DNA of 64,000 nt from Flavobacteriales bacterium 34_180_T64. Its GTDB lineage: Bacteria > Bacteroidota > Bacteroidia > Flavobacteriales > Flavobacteriaceae. The stretch's first letter is position 1. The number at the start of each line of letters is the position of its first letter. Position numbers and translations under genes: made by a program. Positions 1 to 8,853 of this stretch are shown piece after piece. The DNA is taken from positions 1-64,000 of the forward strand of contig MAAR01000017.1 of the NCBI GenBank assembly GCA_002162765.1. Direction: 5' to 3'. Below the pieces are notes generated by a model. It was not told the origin of the DNA and did not search any database. It was given only the letters and a program-made list of their open reading frames with translations.

Positions 1-1891
1 CGATTACAGGAATCGGATTTACAGTTACAATTACAGCATCCGTATCTGAACATCCATTTTGAGTCACTTCTACTGAATAGGTCGTTGTAACATTCGGATT
101 AACAGATATACTTTGAGTTGTTACTCCTGTATTCCATAAATAACTTGTTCCTCCAGATGCGATTAGTGTAACCGCAGTTCCTAAACAAGTTTCTACATTG
201 TTTCCTGCATTTGCTGTCGGTAAGGCATCTATAGTAACTGTAACATCATCTGAATCTGAATTCGTACCAGTAACATCAAATGCTGTTACTGTATACGTAG
301 TTGTTGTATTTGGGTTTACAGCTATACTTGCAGTTGTTGCGCCTGTATTCCAAAGATAAGTGGATCCTCCTGAGGCTGTAAGTGTTGTACTTTCGCCTTC
401 ACAGGTGGTTACATCATTTCCAGCATTAGTTGTAATTCCGTTTGACCCTTGAGATGAATCAACACCATTTAAAAATTCTTCAAGCCATGTGTAACCAGTT
501 GGCGCTAGATCCATTGCAGTAGCACCATTTGGTACATTTGCGGCGAACCATGTTTCTGGTATATCTGCACTTGAAGCGTAATAGCTACCACCTCTTGAAT
601 TAATTGGTGCGCTATTAACAGAATTATGAAAATTTATATAACTCTGTTTATTAACTATATTTACTGGTGGGTATGAATAAGATTCAGATGTACCATCTAT
701 TACATTTGTTATATAAATGGAATCAACATTATCGTGAAATGTATCAGCACTACTGTCACTATTTAAGTATTTATTTGCACCTGCATTTAAAGGTACATTT
801 GTAAGTGCTTCCGCCGCACTAGTTATAGGTGGTGCATTACCTAATAATGCCAATGGTGCTAATAACTGAAAATCCGTATTTGCGTCATTCCATTGATTAG
901 TTCCTGCATATGCTCCACTGTTAACATTAAATCTATGCACGTATAAACTCCAATCATCACCAGCTTCAGTCAAAAACGATGGATAAACATTTCCATCTGT
1001 ATAAATTCTAATATTTGAGCGTTGACTTGAACTACCTATGTCTAACCAATTTACGGACCAATTAGGACTTCTAGGAGCACCAGTTTTAGTTCCACTTTGA
1101 TAATAATTATTTATTTCATTTAGATGTGTGTTATCGTGTGCCGAAACCACCATTAATCGTGTATACCAATTGTGAACTACATTATTAATAACATCTGTTC
1201 TACTTGCATTCACATTAGGGAATCTATGACTTATATTATACCATAAATTACCAATAACACTAAAATTATCTGAAATTGCATTATTACTATCTCCGGCTAA
1301 CATTCCTGTTGCACTTTCTCCCAAAATACAATTTTGGACGGTTACATTTGAAGAAGACCCTATAAGACTGAACGCCTCGTCTCCACCCCATGAAATAGAG
1401 CAATGGTCAATTATAAAATCAATACAGTTAATTACATTTAAGGCATCAACATTTCCACTTGAATTATAATCAGGTCTAAATCTTAAATATCGTAATATTA
1501 TATTATTAGCATTTTGAAAATACACAACCTTCCCAGTAACAGTTATTCCACCTTGGGGTGCTGATTGACCAGCTATTGTTAAATTATCAGCAGTAATTGA
1601 TAAATTACTTGTTATTTCTATAGTTCCACTTACATCAAATACAATAATTCTATTTGAAGCACTTACAGCGTCTCTAAAACTCCCGGTTCCACTATTATTT
1701 AAATTTGTAACGTGATAAACCGTGCCTGTACGACCACCTGTTACAGATGATCCTGCTCCATAAGCTGTTGGAAAGGCTATTTGCTGTGAAAATATATTGA
1801 GACTGAATAATATGAAGGCTAGACAAAGTAATATATTAAAATAATACTGAGTATAACCAGTAATTTGGCATAGAGAATTAGGGGACTTCAT
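1..1891 (-). CDS. Secreted pectate lyase with Ig-like repeats (partial, C-terminus beyond left edge)
   Basis: Translated by hand from the minus strand: an ATG at 1889-1891 opens an uninterrupted frame of 630 codons to the window edge, so the C-terminus is missing. Residues 1 to about 37 form a signal peptide with an unusually long polar N-region. About residues 38-480 are a right-handed beta-helix of the pectate lyase (PL1-like) type: the start AFPTAYGAGSSVTGGR, then TNLNNSGTGSFRDAV, the IDHCSISWGGDE motif with its calcium-site aspartate, and the later NNVVHNW. From about residue 485 two tandem Ig-like repeats follow, each with NAGN, a Cys, SGG..YLWNTG and a T-T-Y-V ending, a type common as adhesive stalks in large flavobacterial secreted proteins. 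A type IX secretion tail would be expected beyond the edge. It probably degrades pectin or pectin-like algal or plant polysaccharide outside the cell. Family confidence is high; exact substrate is unknown. Confidence 0.88.
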   Translation of the reverse strand, partial: MKSPNSLCQITGYTQYYFNILLCLAFILFSLNIFSQQIAFPTAYGAGSSVTGGRTGTVYHVTNLNNSGTGSFRDAVSASNRIIVFDVSGTIEITSNLSITADNLTIAGQSAPQGGITVTGKVVYFQNANNIILRYLRFRPDYNSSGNVDALNVINCIDFIIDHCSISWGGDEAFSLIGSSSNVTVQNCILGESATGMLAGDSNNAISDNFSVIGNLWYNISHRFPNVNASRTDVINNVVHNWYTRLMVVSAHDNTHLNEINNYYQSGTKTGAPRSPNWSVNWLDIGSSSQRSNIRIYTDGNVYPSFLTEAGDDWSLYVHRFNVNSGAYAGTNQWNDANTDFQLLAPLALLGNAPPITSAAEALTNVPLNAGANKYLNSDSSADTFHDNVDSIYITNVIDGTSESYSYPPVNIVNKQSYINFHNSVNSAPINSRGGSYYASSADIPETWFAANVPNGATAMDLAPTGYTWLEEFLNGVDSSQGSNGITTNAGNDVTTCEGESTTLTASGGSTYLWNTGATTASIAVNPNTTTTYTVTAFDVTGTNSDSDDVTVTIDALPTANAGNNVETCLGTAVTLIASGGTSYLWNTGVTTQSISVNPNVTTTYSVEVTQNGCSDTDAVIVTVNPIPVI

Positions 1892-2115
1892 TTGCTATTA
1901 AATTTGGGACACTAATTAATTATTGGGGCAATCTATATAATAAATATTAAAAAAACCGTTTAAAGTAACTAATATTCGATAAAGTGCAATTATATGAAGG
2001 TTATTTCGTACAAATGGTGATATATCGGATATTTTATGCTTATAATCGGCAATAATACACCCTATGTACGAGTAAATAAACTATTTGGACGTTTAATATC
2101 AATACTTTAACATAA

Positions 2116-2155
2116 GTCAGAATTTACTGTAGGACAATTGTCAGAATTTACTGTA
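2116..2155. repeat. Two exact 16-bp direct repeats, 24-bp period
   Basis: GTCAGAATTTACTGTA occurs at 2116-2131 and again, identical, at 2140-2155, separated by the 8 bases GGACAATT. Nothing similar was noticed nearby. The spacing of 24 bp is close to two helical turns, as expected for a tandem protein-binding site, but a remnant of a mobile element end is also possible. Confidence 0.7.
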
Positions 2156-2666
2156 AATTCCTGTTTTTCAATAAGAAGCGGAGTCATCAAAGGTTAAAAT
2201 AACCACTTCATTAACTCCAAATTGTAGTCCATATTATTTAATTTCATACCTATCCAATTTAGGTCATTTCCTTCGAGAGGATTCAAAATTTCTTTACATT
2301 CGTCATTCTAAATAGGCTATTATGAAACTAGATTTAGATTCATGTGTTTTTTAAACAAAACTTCTATGCAAAAAAAGCGCTCTTGTTAAAAAGAATATAA
2401 TAGCATAAAAATTAATTCTACCTCATAATTAAAAGAAACTTGAAGTAACCTAGACTTTTATATGATTATTATTCACTTAAAAAGTGTCTTAAAAAAATGT
2501 GACTTTTAAAATTCTATTAGAATTTTAACGTATGAAAATTTGATATAAGGCAATTAGAACAGATATAAATAATTGGATCATCGTTAAAATTTGCGATTTT
2601 ATCAAATATATAACTTAATATCATCACAATTTTACATCTTTGATATCATTTAATGACATTCATAAA

Positions 2667-2729
2667 ATGAAAATAACATATAAAGAAGCCGAATTATTTA
2701 ACGTTTTAAGTCAAAATCTAACAATCTAA
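2667..2729 (+). CDS. Possible 20-codon leader peptide in front of the polymerase gene
   Basis: ATG at 2667 opens a 20-codon frame (MKITYKEAELFNVLSQNLTI) whose TAA stop at 2727-2729 directly touches the TTG start of the next gene in the same frame. It could be a translated leader that feeds ribosomes to the weak TTG start, or a former N-terminal extension cut by a nonsense change. Length alone does not prove translation. Confidence 0.25.
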   Translation: MKITYKEAELFNVLSQNLTI

Positions 2730-3926
2730 TTGAACACTACTAATAATATAAATAAGTTAATCACCTACTTATTCATTATAGGTTTAAGTCTAAGCTTAAT
2801 TTTTGTATACTTTGCACAAGAGCGACTTTATAGAGAAATCACCTATGGCATCTTATCTTTGGGTACAGAAAAGTATGTTCGATCATTTTCTGTTATGTTT
2901 ATTTTTATTGTGGTTATCCTAAATCTTTTTGATGTCAAAAAGAAGTATTTACCCAAATTATTTATTGCATACCTTTTAATTCTTGGTTACATAACGATTA
3001 ACTATCTTTTAACGGGTCCCGGAATTGATGACTTAGGTGGTTTGATGCATACCAAAGGAATTGGGCCTTGGCTTGCCTTCGGATTAATTTTTGTGAGTTT
3101 TGATGATTACAGATATAATTTATTTAAAAAGTTCTTAATTATTTCGGTTCTTTTTATTTCAGGTTATGTTATTTATAATCTTATAGAAAATGGCATAGGA
3201 TTGTATAGAGGGCAGGCGTTGGCTAAATATCGCGTTTATGCAACAAATTTAGTTTGGGTATCTCCATTTGTGTTTTTAATATTGAAAAATAATAAAAAGC
3301 TAAGGGTCTTAAGAGTCTATGCTATTTTTATTGGAATATTTTCGGCTCTTGTCACACTAACTAGGTCATTTTTATTAATTTATCTTTTAGTTCTTGTTTT
3401 TGATTTTTTCCACACCGGAAAAAAGACAACTTATGTTATTGGTGGCTTTGTAATAGGGCTAATATTCACCTATATTTTATTAAATACAGAATCATTTAGT
3501 ACTTCTTTTGAATTATTACAACAAAGAGGAACAAATGATACGCGATTTAATCAATTAGCAGAATTTTTAAGCCAAGTGAATTTCTTTGATGTAATCGTTG
3601 GAAAAGGTTATGATTCCACCTGGTATTTTAGAGGACACCCTTATGCTTATCTCGATAATCAATGGCTTTTACTTATTTGGTGGGCTGGTTTAATTCCAGC
3701 AGTACTATATTTTTATTTAACAGCGGCTATTCCTTTTAAATTATTTTTCAAAAAAAACCAAGATTATGAAACTAGAGTCGAATCTTTCGTATTAGTTATC
3801 TGGACCCTAGCTTGTGCTGGTTTATCAATATACACAACAATGTCGGTAGATTTTTTCTTTTTTATTATATGTGTAATCCAAGGACGACTGTTATATAAAT
3901 ATAGTCAGAGAGATGAATATAGATAA
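2730..3926 (+). CDS. O-antigen polymerase/ligase family membrane protein (Wzy-like)
   Basis: This 398-aa protein is almost entirely hydrophobic, with roughly ten or more membrane segments, and has a polar loop near residues 265-310 with the pattern RGTNDTRFNQL and GKGYDSTW that fits the Wzy/WaaL (O-antigen polymerase/ligase) superfamily. It is expected to polymerise lipid-linked repeat units on the outer face of the inner membrane. The start is a TTG immediately after an in-frame TAA; the next Met lies inside a membrane segment, so TTG is preferred. It overlaps the flippase gene by 14 bases, which suggests translational coupling. Families of this type diverge strongly, so the exact role (polymerase or ligase) is inferred from its place at the head of a Wzx/Wza/Wzc locus. 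Confidence 0.8.
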   Translation: MNTTNNINKLITYLFIIGLSLSLIFVYFAQERLYREITYGILSLGTEKYVRSFSVMFIFIVVILNLFDVKKKYLPKLFIAYLLILGYITINYLLTGPGIDDLGGLMHTKGIGPWLAFGLIFVSFDDYRYNLFKKFLIISVLFISGYVIYNLIENGIGLYRGQALAKYRVYATNLVWVSPFVFLILKNNKKLRVLRVYAIFIGIFSALVTLTRSFLLIYLLVLVFDFFHTGKKTTYVIGGFVIGLIFTYILLNTESFSTSFELLQQRGTNDTRFNQLAEFLSQVNFFDVIVGKGYDSTWYFRGHPYAYLDNQWLLLIWWAGLIPAVLYFYLTAAIPFKLFFKKNQDYETRVESFVLVIWTLACAGLSIYTTMSVDFFFFIICVIQGRLLYKYSQRDEYR

Positions 3927-5145
3927 AGACACAATTAACAAAATACTAACATTATATGGGTCGTCATTTATAGCCATAGGATTAGGTTTTGCAATTAGTG
4001 TATTTAACACGAGAGTACTTGGTAAAGAAGCCTTTGGAGATTTTAAGTTTATCGAGACGGTATTTCGGTTTTTGGCGAGTATTGTATCTGTTGGGGTTTT
4101 CATATCTATAACTAGAATGCTTGCTATTGCAAAAACTAAAATCTATAAACATAAACTTATTGGTTTTTTTGTTATATCATTGGCAGTTGCGGGCTTAATT
4201 GGAATCGTACTATTAATAATTTTTTCATATTTAGAACCTATTTGGTTTTCGAATAATCTAGGTCATATATTTAGGAAATATGCGTTCTTAATATTCGCAA
4301 TTCTCGGTAGTATCGCTTTAAGGGAGATTCTAAAGGGTTTAAATAAGATTTACATTCTTTCTGTTTTAAATACTATCCCTGCGGTTACGTATCTAATTAT
4401 TGCCTATTTCTATAACTTAAACAACGCTCTGTATTTAGAAGACATTTTATTGCTGTTATATGGTCTTCAGTTTATATATATTTTAATAATTATATTTAAG
4501 TTAAAGCCAAAACTAAATATCAAGAAAAGCCTTGTTAGGGAGGTCTTTCATGAGAATAAAGTCAATGGCCGCCCAATTTATTACGGAAGTCTAGCAGGAG
4601 TTGCAACAGCTCAAATTGTAGGATTCTCTCTATCCTATTACATCGACAATACTCAAGTAGGTTTTTTCACTTTAGCGCTTACAGTATGTTCTCCTTTAAT
4701 TATGATACCTTCAGTTTTAGGCACGGTATTCTTTAAAAAATTTGCAAACTTCGATTTTATACCCAAAAAGGTTATCATTTTTTCTATTTTAGCTACAGTG
4801 TTTGCTTTAGGAATATTCTATTTATTAATAGATAAAATATTTCTGTTGTTTTATTCTGAAGACTTTTCACCTGTTATAGGAATATCAAAAGTGTTAATTT
4901 TTAGCTTTTTGTTACATGGCTTAGGAGATTTAATCAATAGATTTTTAGGTGCAAAAGGCAAAGGTAAATTATTAAGAAATTCTGCATTTATGGTCGGGAT
5001 TGTTAATGTTTTAGGATATACTATATTAGTTAATTATTTTGGTGTTAATGGGGCGATAATTACTAAAACATTAGCTAGCGTAACTTATCTTTTCATGATG
5101 TACTATTATTATTCAAAATTTACTAAAGAAAATAAATATGTTTAA
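3913..5145 (+). CDS. Polysaccharide flippase, Wzx-like (MOP superfamily)
   Basis: A 410-aa polytopic membrane protein with about twelve hydrophobic segments and the N-terminal pattern LYGSSFIAIGLGFAISVFNT followed by LGKEAFGDF, typical of the polysaccharide transporter branch of the MOP flippases. It should move undecaprenyl-linked repeat units across the inner membrane for the polymerase encoded just upstream. Its start lies inside the polymerase gene and its end overlaps the dehydratase gene by 8 bases, so these genes form one transcription unit. Sequence similarity within this family is low, so the substrate cannot be read from the sequence. Confidence 0.87.
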   Translation: MNIDKDTINKILTLYGSSFIAIGLGFAISVFNTRVLGKEAFGDFKFIETVFRFLASIVSVGVFISITRMLAIAKTKIYKHKLIGFFVISLAVAGLIGIVLLIIFSYLEPIWFSNNLGHIFRKYAFLIFAILGSIALREILKGLNKIYILSVLNTIPAVTYLIIAYFYNLNNALYLEDILLLLYGLQFIYILIIIFKLKPKLNIKKSLVREVFHENKVNGRPIYYGSLAGVATAQIVGFSLSYYIDNTQVGFFTLALTVCSPLIMIPSVLGTVFFKKFANFDFIPKKVIIFSILATVFALGIFYLLIDKIFLLFYSEDFSPVIGISKVLIFSFLLHGLGDLINRFLGAKGKGKLLRNSAFMVGIVNVLGYTILVNYFGVNGAIITKTLASVTYLFMMYYYYSKFTKENKYV

Positions 5146-6148
5146 AGGAAAAATCCTTTTAATTACTGGAGGAACAGGTTCATTTGGTAATGTCGTTTTA
5201 AATCGATTTTTAGATACTAATATCAAAGAGATTCGAATATTTAGTCGAGATGAAAAAAAACAAGATGATATGAGAAATCGTCTTCAAAATGACAAGGTTA
5301 AATTTTATATCGGCGATGTAAGAGATTTTAATAGTATAGATAGAGCAATGCATAGCGTGGATTATGTTTTTCATGCAGCTGCGCTTAAACAAGTTCCTTC
5401 ATGTGAATTTTTTCCAATTGAAGCCACTAAGACAAATGTTTTTGGTACTCAGAATACTATCGATGCGGCAATTAAAAATAATGTAGCAAAAGTAATTTGT
5501 TTGAGCACTGATAAAGCTGCTTACCCCATAAATGCCATGGGTATTAGTAAGGCACTAATGGAAAAAGTTGCAATAGCAGCATCTAGGAATATTTCTCAAG
5601 ATAACACTACAGTATGTTTAACTAGATATGGAAATGTGATGGCTTCAAGAGGTTCTGTGATACCCCTTTTTGTGAAACAAATAAAAGAAAATTCACCCTT
5701 AACGATTACAGATCCAAAAATGACAAGATTTTTAATGTCTTTGGAAGATGCAGTTGATTTAGTTTTGTTTGCTTTCAAGAATGGAAATCAAGGTGATCTT
5801 TTTGTGAACAAAGCTCCTGCTAGTTCTATTGGAGATTTAGCGGCTTCTCTTATGGACATATTTGATGCGCAAAATGAAATTAAAATCATTGGTACTAGAC
5901 ATGGAGAAAAATTATATGAAACACTCTGTACTCGCGAAGAAATGCAAAAAGCTGAAGACATGGGAGATTTTTTTAGGATACCAGCTGACAATAGAGATTT
6001 AAACTACAATAGGTATTTTTCCGAAGGCGAAAAAGACATCAGTAAAATAGAGGACTATCATTCTCATAATACAACACAATTAACTGAAGGTGCATTAAAA
6101 AGTACGCTTTTGAATCTGAAATTTATTAAAGATAATTTAAATGAGTAA
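5138..6148 (+). CDS. fnlA: UDP-GlcNAc 4,6-dehydratase (C5-inverting), FnlA/CapE type
   Basis: A 336-aa extended short-chain dehydrogenase/reductase. The NAD-binding GGTGSFG is at residues 11-17 and the catalytic STDK at 123-126. The usual YxxxK is replaced by MGISK (Met134, Lys138), a known feature of the CapE/FnlA branch rather than a defect. It converts UDP-GlcNAc to a UDP-2-acetamido-2,6-dideoxy-hexos-4-ulose, the first step of UDP-N-acetyl-L-fucosamine (or L-pneumosamine/L-rhamnosamine-type) synthesis. The downstream FnlB- and FnlC-type genes complete the set and support the call. It overlaps both neighbours by 8 bases. Confidence 0.92.
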   Translation: MFKGKILLITGGTGSFGNVVLNRFLDTNIKEIRIFSRDEKKQDDMRNRLQNDKVKFYIGDVRDFNSIDRAMHSVDYVFHAAALKQVPSCEFFPIEATKTNVFGTQNTIDAAIKNNVAKVICLSTDKAAYPINAMGISKALMEKVAIAASRNISQDNTTVCLTRYGNVMASRGSVIPLFVKQIKENSPLTITDPKMTRFLMSLEDAVDLVLFAFKNGNQGDLFVNKAPASSIGDLAASLMDIFDAQNEIKIIGTRHGEKLYETLCTREEMQKAEDMGDFFRIPADNRDLNYNRYFSEGEKDISKIEDYHSHNTTQLTEGALKSTLLNLKFIKDNLNE

Positions 6149-6572
6149 TGAACATCAACTAATTCAGGGTAATCTTTTTTCTGATGATCGTGGTTCATTA
6201 TCATTTATGAATGATTTTTCACTAAAAGCTATTGTTCGATTTTATGAAATCAAGCCCAAAGACTCAACTATTATTAGAGCATGGCAAGCACATAAAAATG
6301 AGTCAAAGTGGTTTTATTGTACTCAAGGATCTTTCAAAGTTAATTTGATTAAGTTGGATTCTTTTGAAAATCCATCAGATAATTTAACTGTTTTTTCATA
6401 TAAATTAAATGCTAATAATCCCCAAGTATTATTTATACCAGGTGGATATGCAAACGGATTCAGAGCAACATCCGAAGACTCTAAATTAATTGTATTTTCA
6501 GATTTTGACATTGAAGCATCAAAACTTGACGATTTTAGATTTGAAACTAATAAATGGATAAATAAATGGTAG
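6141..6572 (+). CDS. RmlC/WxcM-like cupin sugar epimerase
   Basis: A 143-aa single-domain cupin with RAWQAHKNESKWFYCTQGSF and LFIPGGYANGFRA, matching the dTDP-4-dehydrorhamnose 3,5-epimerase-like/WxcM-like fold. It probably epimerises or isomerises a nucleotide 4-keto sugar. It sits inside the fnl-type cassette, starting in the last 8 bases of the dehydratase gene and ending 4 bases before the reductase gene, so it presumably acts on the product of the dehydratase. The classic three-gene E. coli and S. aureus pathways lack a separate enzyme here because the CapF protein has its own cupin domain; the extra protein may alter stereochemistry or channel the intermediate. Confidence 0.75.
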   Translation: MSNEHQLIQGNLFSDDRGSLSFMNDFSLKAIVRFYEIKPKDSTIIRAWQAHKNESKWFYCTQGSFKVNLIKLDSFENPSDNLTVFSYKLNANNPQVLFIPGGYANGFRATSEDSKLIVFSDFDIEASKLDDFRFETNKWINKW

Positions 6573-6576
6573 TATA

Positions 6577-7707
6577 ATGAAAATTGGAATTACGGGTCAG
6601 AATGGATTTATTGGAAATCATCTCTTTACTACATTGAGTCTTGACGACACAATTGAGTTGGTGAATTTTGAAAGACATTTCTTTGAAGAAGATGATTTAT
6701 TACAAACATTTGTTTCTAATTGTGATATTATTGTTCATTTGGCTGCGATGAATAGACATGAGAATCCACAAGTGATTTATGATACTAATGTTGTTTTAGT
6801 ATCTAAACTTATAGACGCTTGTGAAAAGACAAATTCTAAACCACACATAATATTTTCTTCTTCCACTCAAGAATTGAAAGATAATCTATATGGGAAATCA
6901 AAAAAAGAAGGTAAAGTTCTATTGGAAAAATGGGGAATTAATTCTAATGGTAAAATAACATCGCTAACTATCCCAAATGTATTTGGTCCTTTTGGCAAAC
7001 CAAATTACAACTCAGTAATAGCAACATTTTGTTATAAATTAACCCATAATGAAGTTCCCGAGGTACATATTGATTCTGAAGTAAATCTCATTTATGTAAA
7101 TGAGTTAGTCTCTACATTCATTGCTATAATTAAAGATGAAATAAAAACAACAGCATTTAATATTTCATGCTTTGAATATAAGGTAGCTCATACAAGTACT
7201 CATAAAGTATCAGATATCTTAAATTTGCTCATATCATTTAAAGATAATTATTTAATAAGTGGTATTTTTCCTTCTTTGGAAGATCCATTTGAAAAAGCAT
7301 TATTTAATACCTTTAGGTGTTATGTGTCAGAAAATAATTTTCCTGTACTTTTTGAAAAGCATACTGATCCTCGAGGTTGTTTTGTTGAAATTGCAAGAAC
7401 TAATACAAGTGGACAGTTTTCATTTTCAACTACAGTTCCAGGTATTACAAGAGGAAATCATTTTCACACAAGAAAAGCAGAACGCTTTGCAGTAATTAGT
7501 GGAAAAGCATTAATACAGTTAAGAAGAATAGGAACTAATAAAGTAATAGATTATTATTTGGATGGAGAGAATCCAGCCTATGTTGATATGCCAATTTGGT
7601 ATACACATAATATTAAAAATATCGGCGACACAGAACTTGTTACCTTATTTTGGATTAACGAGCCATATAATGCCGAAGATGCAGATACTTATTTTGAAAA
7701 TGTATAA
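6577..7707 (+). CDS. fnlB: Bifunctional 4-keto-sugar epimerase/reductase, FnlB/CapF (WbjC) type
   Basis: A 376-aa two-domain protein: an N-terminal Rossmann SDR domain starting MKIGITGQNGFIGNHL, and a C-terminal cupin from about residue 255 with RGNHFHTRKAERF, whose histidines are the expected zinc ligands. This architecture is specific to CapF/FnlB, which C3-epimerises and then NADPH-reduces the dehydratase product to UDP-2-acetamido-2,6-dideoxy-L-talose. It lies between the fnlA- and fnlC-type genes with gaps of only 3-4 bases. Confidence is high because both domain order and context agree. Confidence 0.92.
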   Translation: MKIGITGQNGFIGNHLFTTLSLDDTIELVNFERHFFEEDDLLQTFVSNCDIIVHLAAMNRHENPQVIYDTNVVLVSKLIDACEKTNSKPHIIFSSSTQELKDNLYGKSKKEGKVLLEKWGINSNGKITSLTIPNVFGPFGKPNYNSVIATFCYKLTHNEVPEVHIDSEVNLIYVNELVSTFIAIIKDEIKTTAFNISCFEYKVAHTSTHKVSDILNLLISFKDNYLISGIFPSLEDPFEKALFNTFRCYVSENNFPVLFEKHTDPRGCFVEIARTNTSGQFSFSTTVPGITRGNHFHTRKAERFAVISGKALIQLRRIGTNKVIDYYLDGENPAYVDMPIWYTHNIKNIGDTELVTLFWINEPYNAEDADTYFENV

Positions 7708-7710
7708 TTC

Positions 7711-8844
7711 ATGAAAAAATTAAAAATTGTTACCGTAGTAGGAACACGACCTGAAATCATTAGACTATCATGTGTAATTTCAGCTTTAGACAATAATGAA
7801 GCCATTGATCATCGATTAATTCATACTGGTCAAAACTACGATTATGAACTTAATGAAATATTTTTTGATGACCTAGGACTGCGTAAGCCAGACCATTTTC
7901 TTAATGCCGCTAAAGGCTCAGCAGCAGAAACCATTGGACAAATTTTAATAAATATTGATCCCATTCTGGAAAAAGAGCGACCAGATGCCTTTCTAGTATT
8001 AGGAGATACTAATAGTTGTCTAGCGGCAATTACTGCAAAAAAACGTAAAATACCAGTGTTTCATATGGAAGCTGGAAATCGATGCTTTGATCAACGTGTT
8101 CCAGAAGAAACCAATAGGCGAATTGTAGATCACTTAGCAGATATTAATTTAACATATAGTGATATTGCACGAGAATATTTATTAAGAGAAGGACTGCCAG
8201 CGGATAGAATTATTAAAACCGGAAGTCCAATGTTTGAAGTATTACAAAGATATCTGGATAAAATTCAAAATTCAGAAGTTCTCGATCGCTTAAATCTTGA
8301 AGAAGGCGAATATTTTGTGGTCTCTGCTCATAGAGAAGAGAATATTAACAGTGACATAAACTTTAATTCTCTAATAGAAAGTTTGAATATTATTGCAGAT
8401 ACCTATAAATTTCCAATTATCGTTTCTACACACCCTAGAACTCGAAATATGATAGATTCCAAGCAAATAAAAGTTCGGAAGGAAATATCGTTCTTGAAAC
8501 CCTTAGGTTTTAATGATTACAATGCATTGCAAAGAAATGCATTTGCTGTACTGTCTGATAGTGGTACTATTTCTGAGGAATCTTCAATTTTGAATTTCCC
8601 TGCATTAAACATTCGGGAAGCTCATGAACGCCCAGAAGCCATGGAAGAGGCTTCCGTTATGATGGTAGGATTAAAACCTGAGCGAATATTACAAGGTTTA
8701 GCTGCCCTAAAAATTCAAAAAAGAAATCCTGTACGTAATTTTAGAATGGTTGCAGATTATTGTATGCCTAATGTAAGTGAAAAAGTAGTTCGAATCATTA
8801 TCTCTTATATTGATTATGTAAATAGAGTGGTTTGGTCTAAATAA
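7711..8844 (+). CDS. fnlC: UDP-N-acetyl sugar 2-epimerase, FnlC/CapG (WecB-like)
   Basis: A 377-aa protein of the non-hydrolysing UDP-GlcNAc 2-epimerase family. It starts KKLKIVTVVGTRPEIIRLS and has HTGQNYDYELNEIFF, the HMEAGNRCFDQRVPEETNR block and SDSGTISEESSIL near the C-terminus, all family signatures. As the last member of the fnl-type cassette it should convert UDP-N-acetyl-L-pneumosamine to UDP-N-acetyl-L-fucosamine. The HMEAGNRCFDQRVPEE block is the form seen in FnlC/CapG-type enzymes associated with 6-deoxy sugars. It acts in the cytoplasm. Confidence 0.92.
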   Translation: MKKLKIVTVVGTRPEIIRLSCVISALDNNEAIDHRLIHTGQNYDYELNEIFFDDLGLRKPDHFLNAAKGSAAETIGQILINIDPILEKERPDAFLVLGDTNSCLAAITAKKRKIPVFHMEAGNRCFDQRVPEETNRRIVDHLADINLTYSDIAREYLLREGLPADRIIKTGSPMFEVLQRYLDKIQNSEVLDRLNLEEGEYFVVSAHREENINSDINFNSLIESLNIIADTYKFPIIVSTHPRTRNMIDSKQIKVRKEISFLKPLGFNDYNALQRNAFAVLSDSGTISEESSILNFPALNIREAHERPEAMEEASVMMVGLKPERILQGLAALKIQKRNPVRNFRMVADYCMPNVSEKVVRIIISYIDYVNRVVWSK

Positions 8845-8853
8845 TTTTATAAA

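Larger units (their letters stand above)
1892..2729. other. Gene-poor intergenic region with a tandem 16-bp repeat
   Basis: These 838 very AT-rich bases separate the minus-strand pectate lyase from the plus-strand polysaccharide locus. I see no convincing gene, no RNA gene and no full promoter match. Contents worth noting are the exact 16-bp direct repeat at 2116-2131 and 2140-2155, a short minus-strand open stretch at 2194-2307 with no start codon, and the 20-codon frame that abuts the polymerase start at 2730. The stretch may hold the promoter and a long leader of the polysaccharide operon, or the worn remains of a lost gene. Confidence 0.6.

Noticed and set aside
2194-2307. Minus-strand open stretch of 38 codons ending LELMKWLF, protein-like in composition
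   Set aside because: It has no start codon before an upstream stop, no domain is recognisable, and such runs occur by chance; at most it is a gene remnant.
2340-2400. Sequence AAAAAAAGCGCTCTT in the first gap, identical to one arm of the terminator at 45028-45056
   Set aside because: The complementary arm is missing, so no hairpin forms; probably coincidence or a terminator remnant.
5138-6148. Missing tyrosine of the YxxxK motif in the dehydratase read as an inactivating change
   Set aside because: Methionine at this position is a normal feature of the CapE/FnlA branch.
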